DNA of 64,000 nt from Mediterranea sp. An20 (GCF_002160055.1 NZ_NFJV01000005.1:62001-126000), one strand, 5' to 3'. Numbered from the stretch's first letter, positions 25,059-34,662 are shown. The notes: generated by a model not told the origin, from the sequence alone. Translations and numbers: made by a program.

Positions 25059-25513
25059 AGCAGCGTGATGTCCTTCCTTTCCTGTTCCTTTTCGCAATAG
25101 TGGCACCGGATGATGCACTTGTCTTTGTCGATGACGTGGAAGCGCGTAGGCATAGGTTCATTATTGGTGATGCACTGTGGGTTGGCACACTTCACAATGC
25201 CGATGAGTTCGTCTGGCAAGGTGAGCTCGCGTTTTTCCACTACCTCATAATTACGGATAATGTTCAGCTTGACGTTGGGAGCTACGACAGCTATACGGTT
25301 TATCTCGTCATCCGTGAAGAACTTGTCGGCAATTTTGATGATGCCCTTCTTGCCCAGTTTCTTGCTTTGGAGGTTGAAACCGATAGTGATGTTGTTGCTC
25401 ATGTGCTCCAAGCCGAGGAGAGACACCACGGTGAAAAGTTTCTCGGAGGGTATGTGGTCAATGACAGTGCCGTTCTCCAGTGCGGCTACCTGTAGTTCTT
25501 TCTTGTCGTTCAT
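25055..25513 (-). CDS. pyrI: Aspartate carbamoyltransferase regulatory subunit
   Basis: The 152-residue subunit has the nucleotide-binding N-domain ([20 protein letters not shown]) and the C-terminal zinc domain with four cysteines (CANPQC ... CHYC). It binds CTP/ATP and clips onto PyrB trimers to give allosteric ATCase. pyrB lies upstream at 25656-26597, separated by an inverted repeat. The stop overlaps the start of the flavin reductase gene. Confidence 0.96.
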   Translation of the reverse strand: MNDKKELQVAALENGTVIDHIPSEKLFTVVSLLGLEHMSNNITIGFNLQSKKLGKKGIIKIADKFFTDDEINRIAVVAPNVKLNIIRNYEVVEKRELTLPDELIGIVKCANPQCITNNEPMPTRFHVIDKDKCIIRCHYCEKEQERKDITLL

Positions 25514-25559
25514 AAGAGTCTAAATTAAATGAAGTATGATGAATGAAGAATCAAATAAA

Positions 25560-25645
25560 ATGAAGAATGAAGAATATCGTGCGAAATGAAGAAATTCTCT
25601 GCGCGGATAGCTTCCGATGCCACGCACCGATTCTTCATTCTTCAT
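25560..25645. repeat. GAAGAATGAAGAA inverted repeat, copy 2
   Basis: ATGAAGAATGAAGAAT (25560-25575) and its exact reverse complement (25630-25645) flank 54 bp. It fills the pyrB-pyrI gap. The right arm ends about 10 bp before the pyrB stop. Confidence 0.8.
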
Positions 25646-25655
25646 GATGAGTCTT

Positions 25656-26597
25656 TTATTGGATAGTGTCCCGTCGCACGTCGTCGAGTGTGATGCCCAG
25701 TACGTCGCACAAGATAGCCTGTCGCGCATAGAGGCCGTTTTGCGCTTGCTGGAAGTAATAAGCCTGCGGGGTTTCGTCTACGTCGTAGGCGATTTCGTTT
25801 ACGCGGGGAAGCGGGTGTAAGATGCGCAGGTTGGGGCGTGTATGGCCCAGCATTTTGGCGCGGAGGATGTAGACATTTTTCACACGCTCGTACTCCATCA
25901 GGTCGGTAAAGCGTTCGCGTTGCACGCGCGTCATGTAGAGGATGTCTGCCCGGTTGATGGTCTCTTCGGTAAAGTCCGTGTGTTCCTCAAAGCGGATGCC
26001 ATGCTCACGGCAATAGATTTTGTATTCCTCGGGCATTTGCAATTCCTTGGGCGCGATGAAGTGGAACGTAGGGTTGAAGTGGCGCATGGCCATTAGCAGG
26101 GAGTGGACGGTTCGTCCGTATTTCAGGTCGCCTACCAGGCAAATGTCGAGGTTCTCCAGCGTGCCCTGCGTCTTGTAGATAGAATAGAGGTCCAGCATGG
26201 TTTGCGAGGGGTGCTGGTTAGCTCCGTCGCCGGCGTTGACGATAGGTACGTTGGTCACCTCGCTGGCGTAGCGTGCGGCCCCTTCAAGATAGTGTCGCAT
26301 AACGATGATGTCGGCATAATTGCTTACCATCTTGATGGTGTCTTTCAGTGTTTCGCCCTTCGACGAGCTGGTGGCCTTGGGGTCGGTAAAGCCGATAACA
26401 CGGGCGCCCAAGCGGTTGGCGGCTGTCTCGAAGCTGAGGCGCGTGCGAGTGGAGGGTTCGAAAAATAGGGTGGCTACGACCCGCCCGTCCAGCAGATGGC
26501 GGTTGGGGCGTGCTTCAAATTCCTTGGCCATGTCCAGCATGTAGAGGATTTTCTCTTTGCTGTGTTTGGCGATGGTGACTAAACTTCTGTTTTCCAT
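25656..26597 (-). CDS. pyrB: Aspartate carbamoyltransferase catalytic subunit
   Basis: The 313-residue enzyme makes carbamoyl-aspartate in pyrimidine synthesis. It has the carbamoyl-phosphate motif [20 protein letters not shown], the [12 protein letters not shown] motif and [12 protein letters not shown]. The start [16 protein letters not shown] gives the normal length; longer upstream frames add unrelated sequence. pyrI follows on the same strand after an inverted-repeat gap of about 140 bp. Confidence 0.96.
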   Translation of the reverse strand: MENRSLVTIAKHSKEKILYMLDMAKEFEARPNRHLLDGRVVATLFFEPSTRTRLSFETAANRLGARVIGFTDPKATSSSKGETLKDTIKMVSNYADIIVMRHYLEGAARYASEVTNVPIVNAGDGANQHPSQTMLDLYSIYKTQGTLENLDICLVGDLKYGRTVHSLLMAMRHFNPTFHFIAPKELQMPEEYKIYCREHGIRFEEHTDFTEETINRADILYMTRVQRERFTDLMEYERVKNVYILRAKMLGHTRPNLRILHPLPRVNEIAYDVDETPQAYYFQQAQNGLYARQAILCDVLGITLDDVRRDTIQ

Positions 26598-27073
26598 ATT
26601 GTTGGTGTGATTGTCTTTTTTCGAGAGCGTAAAGGTACGTATTTCCTTTGGAATATGGAAATTTTTTGGCGGGAATTGGTGTGTTGGGGCAAGGAAAATC
26701 CTTCCTTTTGCAAAGCCTTGGCCATGAGCAGACAAAGTCTCGGATTAAAGCTCGAAATGTCTTGTCTTTCTTTTCACCATCATCCCACGATAGTTGGTCT
26801 TTTGCTTTCACACATCGGTTTCTTCTGTACTATAGATATATGTGTTGGTGATGCTTCTTTGCTGTCGTTCCAAGCATGGTCGGGGGAGCGATGTGTTACC
26901 GGGATGTTTCAGATGTGTGATGCCGGAGGGGGGTGCTCTGTTCCTGATGTGCCGATGCTTTCCTCTGTTCTTTCTTATACTTTGGGAGCGGCTTCCTTAT
27001 AGCTTGGAAGCAGACTGCATCTATATAAGAAGCAAACAGCCGGATGTGCGGGCGCTTAAATCGCCATTCCCGT
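26598..27073. other. Long divergent intergenic region
   Basis: About 535 bp lie between the divergent pyrB and PBP1A genes. Open frames here lack domain features. A unit related to the 22-bp repeats of 38.5 and 49.2 kb lies at 26994-27015, followed by CTATATAAGAAGC. Confidence 0.45.
26994..27015. repeat. Single unit related to the 22-bp intergenic repeat
   Basis: The 22-mer holds TTATAGCTTGGAAGCAGAC, close to the unit TTATCGTTTGGAAGCCGGC at 38562. It is followed by TGC and a TATATAAG stretch, as near the other copies. Confidence 0.5.
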
Positions 27074-27105
27074 TTTGGGTATTCAGAAAATAGTTTGTAT
27101 CTTTG
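27074..27105 (+). promoter_or_regulatory. Promoter of the PBP1A gene
   Basis: TTTG (27074-27077) and TATCTTTG (27098-27105) are 20 bp apart, a textbook Bacteroides promoter. The ATG follows 27 bp downstream. Confidence 0.75.
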
Positions 27106-27132
27106 TCCGGTTAAAAACAACAATGACAGACA

Positions 27133-29472
27133 ATGATAAAGAAAATCATACTGACCCTCTGGATATTCCTCGCTCTGTGCGTCTTGGCGTGCGTGGTGCT
27201 TTTTTATTCTATCTCAAAAGGATGGATAGGCTATATGCCTCCGGTGGAAGACCTGGAGAACCCTAACTATAAGTTTGCTACGGAAGTCCTGTCTGCCGAC
27301 GGCAAGGTGCTGGGTACTTACTCTTACAGCAAGGAAAACCGCGTCTATGTGGGCTACGACGAGTTGTCTCCCAATCTCATTCATGCTCTTATTGCTACGG
27401 AAGATGTGCGTTTCGCCCGTCATTCGGGCATTGATGCCAAGGCTCTGTTCCGCGCCATCTTCAAGCGTGGTATCCTGATGCAGAAAAACGCCGGTGGGGG
27501 TAGTACCATCACCCAGCAACTTTCCAAGCAGCTTTATTCGCCCAGTGCGGACAACGTGATGGAACGCCTCTTCCAGAAACCTATCGAGTGGGTTATTGCC
27601 GTCAAGCTGGAGCGCTACTATACCAAGGAGGAAATCCTTACGATGTATCTCAACAAGTTTGACTTCCTTAACAACGCCGTGGGCATCAAAACCGCTGCAC
27701 ATACTTACTTCGGTTGCCTGCCCCGCGACCTGAAGACTGAAGAGGCTGCCACGCTGGTGGGCATGTGCAAGAACCCTTCGCTTTACAACCCTTTGCGCCG
27801 CAAGGAACAGACGCGCGGACGCCGCAATGTGGTGCTCGACCAGATGCGCAAGGCCGGATTCCTCACTCAGGCCGAGTGTGATTCGCTTCAGGCTTTGCCT
27901 CTCACGTTGCACTACAACCGGGTAGACCACAAAGAAGGCCTGGCCACTTACTTCCGCGAATACCTGCGTGGCGTGATGACAGCCAAGAAACCCGACCGTG
28001 CCAATTACCGGGGATGGCAGCGGCAACAGTTCTATGAAGACTCCATCGACTGGGAAACCAATCCCCTCTATGGCTGGTGCAACAAAAACCTGAAGAAAGA
28101 CGGCAAGCCCTATAATCTCTATACAGACGGGTTGAAAATCCATACTACCATCGACTCGCGCATGCAACAGTATGCAGAAGAGGCCGTCAGTGAGCACCTT
28201 AGTGAGATGCAGGGATATTTCTTCCGTGACAAGAAGAAATCGAAGACTGCACCATATACCAGGAATCTTACCCCGGAGCAGGTGGACGAAATACTGAACC
28301 GCGCCATGCGGCAATCCGATCGCTATCGTACGATGAAGAAGTTGGGTAAGAGTGAAGAGGAAATCAAGAGGGCCTTCAATACTCCGCAGGAGATGTCTGT
28401 TTTCACCTGGGAGAACAACGCTCAGGTGAAGGATACCGTGCTGACACCGATGGACTCCATACGTTACTACAAGTATTTCCTGCGTGCAGGCTTTATGTCT
28501 ATGGATCCACACAACGGACATGTCAAAGCCTATGTCGGCGGACCTAACTATCATTATTTCCAGTATGACATGGCCATGGTGGGCCGCCGCCAGATAGGTT
28601 CTACGGTGAAACCCTATGTCTATACCTTGGCTATGGAGAACGGATTCTCGCCCTGTGATGAAGTGCGGCACGTGCAATATACGCTGATGGATGAAAATGG
28701 CATACCTTGGACACCCCGTAATGCCAATCATAAACGCTTGGGCGAGATGGTCACCCTGAAGTGGGGCTTGGCCAATTCCGACAACTGGATAACCGCTTAC
28801 CTGATGAGCAAGCTCAATCCATACGAACTGAAGCGCCTGCTCCACAACTTCGGTCTCCGCAACCAAGACATCTTCCCTTCTGTTTCCCTCTGCCTTGGTC
28901 CTTGCGAGGTGTCTGTAGGCGAAATGGTGAGTGCCTATACGGCCTTTCCCAACAAAGGTATCCGCGTGGCGCCCCTGTTTGTTACCCACATCGAGGATAG
29001 CGAAGGCAACGTAGTGGCTACTTTTGCGCCCGATATGCAGGAAGTTATCAGTGTTTCCAGCGCCTACAAGATGCTTGTCATGCTCCGCGCCGTTATTAAC
29101 GAGGGGACCGGAGGGCGTGTCCGCCGCTATGGCATCAAAGCTGATATGGGGGGCAAGACGGGTACGACCAATGCTCACTCCGACGGATGGTTCATGGGAT
29201 TCACCCCCTCGCTGGTGTCCGGCTGCTGGTTTGGCGGCGAAGACCGCGACATCCATTTCGACACCATGCTGCATGGCCAGGGCGCTTCGACGGCTCTGCC
29301 TATCTGGACGAAGTTTATGAACAAGGTCTTTGCCGACAAGAGTCTGGGATATGACGAGAACGAAACTTTCCAGCTCCCGCCCGATTACGACCCTTGTGCG
29401 GACGATGTGGCTGGCAAGAATCTTTTCGAGGGCGATGAACCTGTAGAGGGGTTGGATGAGTTTTTCGAATAA
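27133..29472 (+). CDS. Class A penicillin-binding protein 1A
   Basis: The 779-residue bifunctional enzyme has an N-terminal membrane anchor (about residues 5-27). The GT51 glycosyltransferase domain has LIATEDVRFARHSGIDAKAL and GGGSTITQQLSKQLYSP. The transpeptidase domain has SxxK at about residues 490-493 (GSTVKP), an SxN-like motif in LANSDNWITAY, and GGKTGTTNAHSDGW near residue 675. It polymerises and cross-links peptidoglycan in the periplasm. A short HPPK gene follows 20 bp downstream. Confidence 0.95.
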   Translation: MIKKIILTLWIFLALCVLACVVLFYSISKGWIGYMPPVEDLENPNYKFATEVLSADGKVLGTYSYSKENRVYVGYDELSPNLIHALIATEDVRFARHSGIDAKALFRAIFKRGILMQKNAGGGSTITQQLSKQLYSPSADNVMERLFQKPIEWVIAVKLERYYTKEEILTMYLNKFDFLNNAVGIKTAAHTYFGCLPRDLKTEEAATLVGMCKNPSLYNPLRRKEQTRGRRNVVLDQMRKAGFLTQAECDSLQALPLTLHYNRVDHKEGLATYFREYLRGVMTAKKPDRANYRGWQRQQFYEDSIDWETNPLYGWCNKNLKKDGKPYNLYTDGLKIHTTIDSRMQQYAEEAVSEHLSEMQGYFFRDKKKSKTAPYTRNLTPEQVDEILNRAMRQSDRYRTMKKLGKSEEEIKRAFNTPQEMSVFTWENNAQVKDTVLTPMDSIRYYKYFLRAGFMSMDPHNGHVKAYVGGPNYHYFQYDMAMVGRRQIGSTVKPYVYTLAMENGFSPCDEVRHVQYTLMDENGIPWTPRNANHKRLGEMVTLKWGLANSDNWITAYLMSKLNPYELKRLLHNFGLRNQDIFPSVSLCLGPCEVSVGEMVSAYTAFPNKGIRVAPLFVTHIEDSEGNVVATFAPDMQEVISVSSAYKMLVMLRAVINEGTGGRVRRYGIKADMGGKTGTTNAHSDGWFMGFTPSLVSGCWFGGEDRDIHFDTMLHGQGASTALPIWTKFMNKVFADKSLGYDENETFQLPPDYDPCADDVAGKNLFEGDEPVEGLDEFFE

Positions 29473-29492
29473 GAATACCGTTGCGAAGGAAA

Positions 29493-29867
29493 ATGATTTA
29501 TACAGTTTGCATAGGAAGCAACGAGCAGCGGCATGTCAACTTGGCATTTGCCCGCAAGCGGTTGTCGGAGTGCTTTCCGGGTATCCGCTTTTCGCATGAA
29601 GTCGATACCTTGCCGCTGAACCTGCAACGTGCCTCTCTCTTTGCCAACCAGGTGGCTCGTTTTGAATCGGAAATGAATCCAGCTGATGTATCTTTCTTCC
29701 TGAAGAGCATCGAGCGCGAAGCTGGGTCGACGCGCCAGGAGCGCGCAGGCGAAATCATCCGCCTGGATGTGGATTTGCTCTCGTGTGACGGTCAGGTGTA
29801 TAAACCGCAAGATTGGGGGAGGACGTATGTGAAACAAGGTATTGAGGAATTGGATAAAATAATGTAA
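29493..29867 (+). CDS. folK: Short HPPK (FolK)-like pyrophosphokinase
   Basis: The 124-residue protein resembles 6-hydroxymethyl-dihydropterin pyrophosphokinase: MIYTVCIGSNEQRHVNLAFA with the family GxN, then FANQVARFESEM and RAGEIIRLDVDLLSCDG, the R..R..DxDLL magnesium/ATP motif. Normal HPPKs have about 160 residues, with a C-terminal HPR...R motif. Here the chain ends soon after WGRTYVKQGIEELDKIM and no HPR motif is seen. It may be a trimmed but active form, or a paralogue with another job. Confidence 0.7.
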   Translation: MIYTVCIGSNEQRHVNLAFARKRLSECFPGIRFSHEVDTLPLNLQRASLFANQVARFESEMNPADVSFFLKSIEREAGSTRQERAGEIIRLDVDLLSCDGQVYKPQDWGRTYVKQGIEELDKIM

Positions 29868-29871
29868 TGGC

Positions 29872-30720
29872 ATGTTGGAAATGTTGATAACTGTAGGAGA
29901 TACTATATATGAGTTGTGGATCAGTACGGGATTGGATCAATGGAATGTATTGGTCATCCTTAGCTTCCTGGTCTCAGTAGGCTCTTTATGGTATTCGTGG
30001 AAAACGGTGAAAGGCGTAGAACGCATAGACAAGGAATGTCAGCGGCGCTTGCTGATGGATATTATCCGTCACTTGTATCGCAATAAGGTCTGTACATTAG
30101 CCATGCAGATGAAGTTTGAGAAAGCTCCCGGTACATATCCTTCGGAAGAACATTTCCTGAAATTGCAGTTATTGCCAAAGGATTTGTATCTGGAACAGTT
30201 TTATAAAGAACCTGCCAAGTTTGACCTGTTGCATGAACTGGAGATGCTTTTCCGCAATTATAATACGGAGATAGAAGTTGCTATGAAGCACATAGCGGAT
30301 CCGTTAATTGATGATGCGACCAAGCGGCGCGATTTTGGAACCCTGCGTTTCAAACCAGATTATTTGTCTTTTGAGATATTGAAAGTCATGAACCATATCT
30401 GGAAAGATAGAAAGCAAGGCACAGAGGGAATATTGGATTCCAACAAAGATTTGTCTACGAAAAATGCTGTTGATATGGCTGAAATAATCCGGGAGAAACA
30501 GGAGAAAAATAAAAGGAACAATGCGCGGGTAGAGAATTGGGGAGAAATAGATAAAAGGTTATTAGAATCAGATAAAGAGACGGATAAATTTTATATTCCC
30601 TTATTCAGTAATGATTCTGATTATGACACACGGTTGGAAGAAGATGTGCGTATCGAATGCGGATGCAATGCCAAGGGGGAAGAAAAAATTCACATGATCT
30701 CATTCGGAACAAGGCCATGA
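29872..30720 (+). CDS. Membrane-anchored protein of unknown function
   Basis: The 282-residue protein has one N-terminal hydrophobic helix (about residues 25-43, LVILSFLVSVGSLWYSW) and a soluble, charged, helix-rich remainder with a KQEKNKRNNAR stretch. I do not recognise a family. It ends in CGCNAKGEEKIHMISFG. Its stop overlaps the start of the M16-like gene by four bases (ATGA), so the two products are probably made together. An alternative start is the second Met (29881). Confidence 0.6.
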   Translation: MLEMLITVGDTIYELWISTGLDQWNVLVILSFLVSVGSLWYSWKTVKGVERIDKECQRRLLMDIIRHLYRNKVCTLAMQMKFEKAPGTYPSEEHFLKLQLLPKDLYLEQFYKEPAKFDLLHELEMLFRNYNTEIEVAMKHIADPLIDDATKRRDFGTLRFKPDYLSFEILKVMNHIWKDRKQGTEGILDSNKDLSTKNAVDMAEIIREKQEKNKRNNARVENWGEIDKRLLESDKETDKFYIPLFSNDSDYDTRLEEDVRIECGCNAKGEEKIHMISFGTRP

Positions 30721-32015
30721 GCAGTATTTTAGACAGAACTACCCCACCGGATATTCAGGCTCCCGCATCTTTCGTAGTGCGTGAACCCCTTCGCTACGAT
30801 ATGCCCAACGGTATTCCTGTATATGTGTTGAATGCCGGTGAGAGCGATGTGGTGCGCATTGATTTGTTGTTTGAAGGCGGGCGTTGGCATCAGGAGCAAC
30901 CTTTGCAGGCACTTTTTACCAACCGTATGCTGCGCGAAGGCACCGACCGTTTCTCTTCCGATGAGATAGCCAGAAGACTTGATTATTACGGTGCCTGGCT
31001 GGAGTTGGCTTGTGCTGCCGAATATACCTATCTTACTCTTTATTCATTGGGCAAATATCTGCCGCAGACGCTTGATGTGCTGGAATCTATTGTTAAGGAG
31101 CCTCTTTTCCCGCAGAAAGAGTTCGAGGTGGTGCTGGAAACTAATCTCCGGCAATTCCAAGTCAACTCTTCTAAAGCCGATACCCAGGCCAGCCGCAGAC
31201 TGATGCACGTGCTTTTCGGCTCTGCCCATCCTCTGGGACACCAACTTTGTGAAGACGATTACCGCCGTATTTGCCCCGATGTATTGAGGAGTTTTTACAG
31301 ACGCTATTATCATAGTTCCAATTGTACGGTTTATCTGGCAGGGCGCATAGATGAACATAGCCTGCGGTTGGTAGAGGAACGTTTTGGTGCCGAACCTTTC
31401 GGAGTCGGTTTTAAGCGTGCTGGGCATCTGGAGTTTCAACCCGTTTCCGCTACCGGGTCGGACTTCTTTATCGAACGTAAAGGGGCGGCCCAGAGCGCTG
31501 TACGCATGGGGGCATTGTCGCTGAGCCAGCACCATCCCGACTATTTGAAGTTCCGTGTCTTGCTGACTCTCTTCGGCGGGTATTTCGGAAGCCGTCTTAT
31601 GTCTAACATACGCGAAGACAAAGGATATACTTATGGCATTTCTGCCGGACTTTTGCCTTATATCGGCGAGGGAGTCCTGAATATTGCTGCCGATACGGCG
31701 TGTGAGTATGTGCGACCTCTGGTGCATGAAGTCTATGCTGAGATGGATCGTTTGCAGACGGAACTGGTGTCAGACGACGAACTTACACGGGTACGCCATT
31801 ATATGTTGGGAGACACATGCCGCAGTTATGAGTCGGTATTTTCTCTGTCCGATGCTTGGATTTTCCTTCAGGTTTCCGGCCTTCGCAGGTCTTATTTTGC
31901 TGAGGTCGCTCAAGCTATAAACACGGTAACTCCCTCGGAACTGCGTGATTTGGCGCAGAAGTATTTATGTAAAGAAACTTTAAAAGTCGTGGTGTGTGGA
32001 GAAAAAAATCCCTAA
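30717..32015 (+). CDS. M16-family protein without the zinc-binding motif
   Basis: The 432-residue protein is M16 (insulinase/pitrilysin-like) in fold: an N-terminal IDLLFEGGRWHQEQPLQALF segment, RRLDYYGAWLELACAAEYTY and, in the C-half, NIREDKGYTYGISAGL, the R/Y substrate-binding motif. The catalytic HxxEH is absent: where HFLEHM is expected the sequence reads LFTNRM. It is probably the inactive half of a two-protein M16 complex, or a binding protein. An active partner is not in the window. The start overlaps the preceding stop. No signal peptide is evident. Confidence 0.82.
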   Translation: MSSILDRTTPPDIQAPASFVVREPLRYDMPNGIPVYVLNAGESDVVRIDLLFEGGRWHQEQPLQALFTNRMLREGTDRFSSDEIARRLDYYGAWLELACAAEYTYLTLYSLGKYLPQTLDVLESIVKEPLFPQKEFEVVLETNLRQFQVNSSKADTQASRRLMHVLFGSAHPLGHQLCEDDYRRICPDVLRSFYRRYYHSSNCTVYLAGRIDEHSLRLVEERFGAEPFGVGFKRAGHLEFQPVSATGSDFFIERKGAAQSAVRMGALSLSQHHPDYLKFRVLLTLFGGYFGSRLMSNIREDKGYTYGISAGLLPYIGEGVLNIAADTACEYVRPLVHEVYAEMDRLQTELVSDDELTRVRHYMLGDTCRSYESVFSLSDAWIFLQVSGLRRSYFAEVAQAINTVTPSELRDLAQKYLCKETLKVVVCGEKNP

Positions 32016-32119
32016 AAGGAGTGGTTCCATCCCGATTATTGAGGATAAGTTGTAACTTTGTCCTCGCAAATTTCGTCTATTGAGAAGATATACCGGAAAA
32101 AGCTTGAATTTCATTGATT

Positions 32120-33292
32120 ATGAGAAAAATTTATATATTGGCGTTTACCCTCACTTGTTTGTGTGCGGCTCAATCCCCCTTGCAGGCGCAGGAAAAGGAA
32201 GGTTTTTGGGGAAAACTGAAAGGAGTTTTTTCATCCGAAATTCGGATAGGTTCATATACGTTTAAAGACGGCTCGGTTTATACCGGTGAGATGAAAGGTC
32301 GCAGGCCCAATGGCAAAGGAAAGACTGTTTTTAAAAACGGCGATGTCTACGAAGGCGAGTATGTCAAAGGCAAGCGTCAAGGGCATGGCGTTTATACTTT
32401 TGCCGATGGTGAACGTTATGACGGAGACTGGTATCAGGACCAGCAGCATGGTCATGGCATTTTCTACTTTATGAATAACAACCGCTATGATGGTATGTGG
32501 TATCAGGACTTCCAGAGCGGTGAGGGTGTCATGTATTATTATAATGGTGATATTTACAAAGGCAATTGGTTGAATGATAAACGTGAAGGGCAGGGTACTT
32601 ATACATGGAAAAACGGTTCTGAATATGTAGGTACCTGGAAAAACGACAAGAAAGAGGGCAAGGGAGTCCTTGTTTGGAATGACTCAAGCAAATATGACGG
32701 AGAGTGGAAAGCTGATGTTCGCAATGGACAAGGCACGTTTGAATATGCCAATGGTGACAAATATGTGGGCCGTTGGGTAAATGACATACAAGATGGAAAA
32801 GGCATCTATTTCTTCCATACGGGAGAACGTTATGAGGGTGATTATGTGCAGGGAGAGCGTACGGGCGAAGGAATTTACTATTATGCCAACGGCGACAAGT
32901 ATGTGGGGCATTTTGAGAATGGCTTGAAGGAAGGTTACGGAACCTTTACATGGGCCAATGGAGCCGTGTACGAAGGCGACTGGAAAAACAACTTGCGCGA
33001 AGGACAGGGCACATACCGCTGGAGTGCCGGAGATTCTTACGAAGGAGAATGGAAAGACGACAAGTTCAACGGGCAGGGCATTCTGAAGATGGCTGACGGA
33101 TCGGAATACCGCGGTGGATTTGTAGATGGAGCGGAAGAAGGAAGCGGCGTGCAGACCAGCAAAGATGGAGGCCGTTACGAAGGTTTCTTTAAGCAGGGAA
33201 AGAAAGACGGGCCTTTTGTGGAAACAGATAAGTACGGGCGTATTACACGGAAGGGTACTTATAAGATGGGGCGTATCTCGTCCGTGGAATAA
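32120..33292 (+). CDS. Secreted protein with 14 MORN repeats
   Basis: The 390-residue protein has a signal peptide (MRKIYILAFTLTCLCAAQSP, then LQAQ) and about 14 consecutive 23-residue MORN units from residue 45 to the end. The pattern is YxGxW..D...GxG, for example YVGTWKNDKKEGKG and YEGDWKNNLREGQG. MORN sheets are elongated and often bind lipids or proteins; no enzyme domain is attached. The protein should act in the periplasm or on the surface. A TAACTTTG -7-like element lies at 32053-32060. The ATG at 32120 is preferred to the in-frame TTG. Confidence 0.85.
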   Translation: MRKIYILAFTLTCLCAAQSPLQAQEKEGFWGKLKGVFSSEIRIGSYTFKDGSVYTGEMKGRRPNGKGKTVFKNGDVYEGEYVKGKRQGHGVYTFADGERYDGDWYQDQQHGHGIFYFMNNNRYDGMWYQDFQSGEGVMYYYNGDIYKGNWLNDKREGQGTYTWKNGSEYVGTWKNDKKEGKGVLVWNDSSKYDGEWKADVRNGQGTFEYANGDKYVGRWVNDIQDGKGIYFFHTGERYEGDYVQGERTGEGIYYYANGDKYVGHFENGLKEGYGTFTWANGAVYEGDWKNNLREGQGTYRWSAGDSYEGEWKDDKFNGQGILKMADGSEYRGGFVDGAEEGSGVQTSKDGGRYEGFFKQGKKDGPFVETDKYGRITRKGTYKMGRISSVE

Positions 33293-33312
33293 CTTCGGTT
33301 TTGCCAATCCAT

Positions 33313-33352
33313 AAAAAAGGGCGCATCACGAAAGAATGATGCGCCCTTTTTT
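33313..33352. terminator. Bidirectional terminator between MORN and prs genes
   Basis: AAAAAAGGGCGCATCA (33313-33328) and its exact reverse complement (33337-33352) form a 16-bp stem with an 8-nt loop. The A and T runs suit both convergent genes. Confidence 0.9.
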
Positions 33353-33368
33353 ATGTTAGGATTCTATG

Positions 33369-34307
33369 TCAGATAATGTATTGTGAACTGATTGATTCGT
33401 TGTTCATCACACGACGGATGGTTTCTGCAAACATGGCTGCAATGCTCAGTTGTTTTACTTTGTCGCATTTCTTGGAGTAGGGAATGCTGTCTGTGAAAAC
33501 CATTTCTGTCAAAGCCGATTCCTGAATGCGGAACGAAGCGGGGTCGGACATTACGCAATGGCTGGCAATGGCGCGTACCGAGCGTGCTCCGGCTTCCATC
33601 ATGATGTTGGCTGCCTTGGTGATAGTACCGGCAGTGTCTACAATGTCATCGATGAGCACAACATTCTTGTCTTGTACGTCACCGATGATTTGCATACTGG
33701 CCACCACATTGGCTTTCTCGCGCGTTTTGTTGCAAAGTACCAGAGGTACATCCAGATACTTTGAGAATGTGCTGGCACGTTTCGAGCCGCCCACGTCGGG
33801 GGTAGCGATGACCAGATTCTCCAGATTCAGTGACTGGATGTAGGGCAGGAACACTGCCGAAGCGTAGAGGTGGTCAACGGGGATGTTGAAGAATCCCTGG
33901 ATCTGGTCGGCATGCAAATCCATCGTGATGAGTCGGTCGATGCCGGCTACTGAAAGCAGATCGGCCACCAGCTTGGCACCGATGGATACGCGCGGTTTGT
34001 CTTTGCGGTCCTGGCGTGCCCAACCGAAGTAGGGGATAACGGCTACGATGCTCTTGGCTGATGCTCGCTTGGCGGCATCAATCATCAGGAGCAACTCCAT
34101 AAGATTGTCCGAGTTGGGGAAAGTGGACTGTACCAGAAAGACGTGTCGTCCGCGGATAGACTCTTCGTAAGACACGGCAAACTCGCCGTCGGCGAAGTGG
34201 GTGATGTTCATCTTGCCCAACGGACAGTTGAGGTGATTGCAGATTTTCTCTGCCAGGTATCTCGAGTTGGTGCCCGAGAAGACCATGAAAGGTGCTTTTT
34301 CGCTCAT
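33369..34307 (-). CDS. prs: Ribose-phosphate pyrophosphokinase
   Basis: The 312-residue enzyme makes PRPP from ribose-5-phosphate and ATP. It has FSGTNSRYLAEKICNHL at the N-terminus, the metal/ATP region DLHADQIQGFFNIPVDHLYA, and the PRPP-binding loop VVLIDDIVDTAGTITKAANI. Length is normal. A TACCTTTG -7 box lies at 34349-34356 on the minus strand, in a 355-bp divergent gap. Confidence 0.96.
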   Translation of the reverse strand: MSEKAPFMVFSGTNSRYLAEKICNHLNCPLGKMNITHFADGEFAVSYEESIRGRHVFLVQSTFPNSDNLMELLLMIDAAKRASAKSIVAVIPYFGWARQDRKDKPRVSIGAKLVADLLSVAGIDRLITMDLHADQIQGFFNIPVDHLYASAVFLPYIQSLNLENLVIATPDVGGSKRASTFSKYLDVPLVLCNKTREKANVVASMQIIGDVQDKNVVLIDDIVDTAGTITKAANIMMEAGARSVRAIASHCVMSDPASFRIQESALTEMVFTDSIPYSKKCDKVKQLSIAAMFAETIRRVMNNESISSQYII

Positions 34308-34596
34308 TGTGTAGTAGATAGTATGTAACCTAAATTGTAAATATGGTGCAAAGGTATGAATTTCTTGTTACATGGAGCAGGCTTCTTGTATAAAAAATAT
34401 GCCCTTCTCCGTATTTTCCGGCAGGAGATGGATGTAAGGCCATTGGTGCATGGTGTGCCGCTCTTAAGCAGAAAGCTCTGGGGGCTTTGAGCTGGCATCA
34501 GTTTGCCAGAGGAGTTCGCGCTTGCATAACAAGGTAATAAGATGTGGCAAATATGCAGGTTTTTTCCTTTCATGTTCAACTTCTTCTTTCTAAAAG
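34308..34596. other. Divergent regulatory gap between prs and the DUF4301 gene
   Basis: It holds the minus-strand -7 box of prs (34349-34356) and no coding frame with family features. Confidence 0.4.
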
Positions 34597-34628
34597 TTTG
34601 TCTGTATCAGGAAATATATGTACTTTTG
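34597..34628 (+). promoter_or_regulatory. Promoter of the DUF4301 gene
   Basis: TTTG (34597-34600) and TACTTTTG (34621-34628) are 20 bp apart, fitting the Bacteroides consensus. Confidence 0.75.
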
Positions 34629-34662
34629 GGCAAATTTCATCCTATAAACATTGTACAACATC

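Noticed and set aside
26607..27002. 131-codon plus-strand open frame in the pyrB-PBP1A gap
   Set aside because: The amino-acid content is unlike a protein (many Cys, Trp and Phe), and the frame overlaps the pyrB upstream region and a repeat unit.
27214..29274. 686-codon minus-strand open frame opposite PBP1A
   Set aside because: It is the antisense shadow of the PBP1A gene: the plus frame carries all GT51 and transpeptidase motifs, while the minus frame has none.
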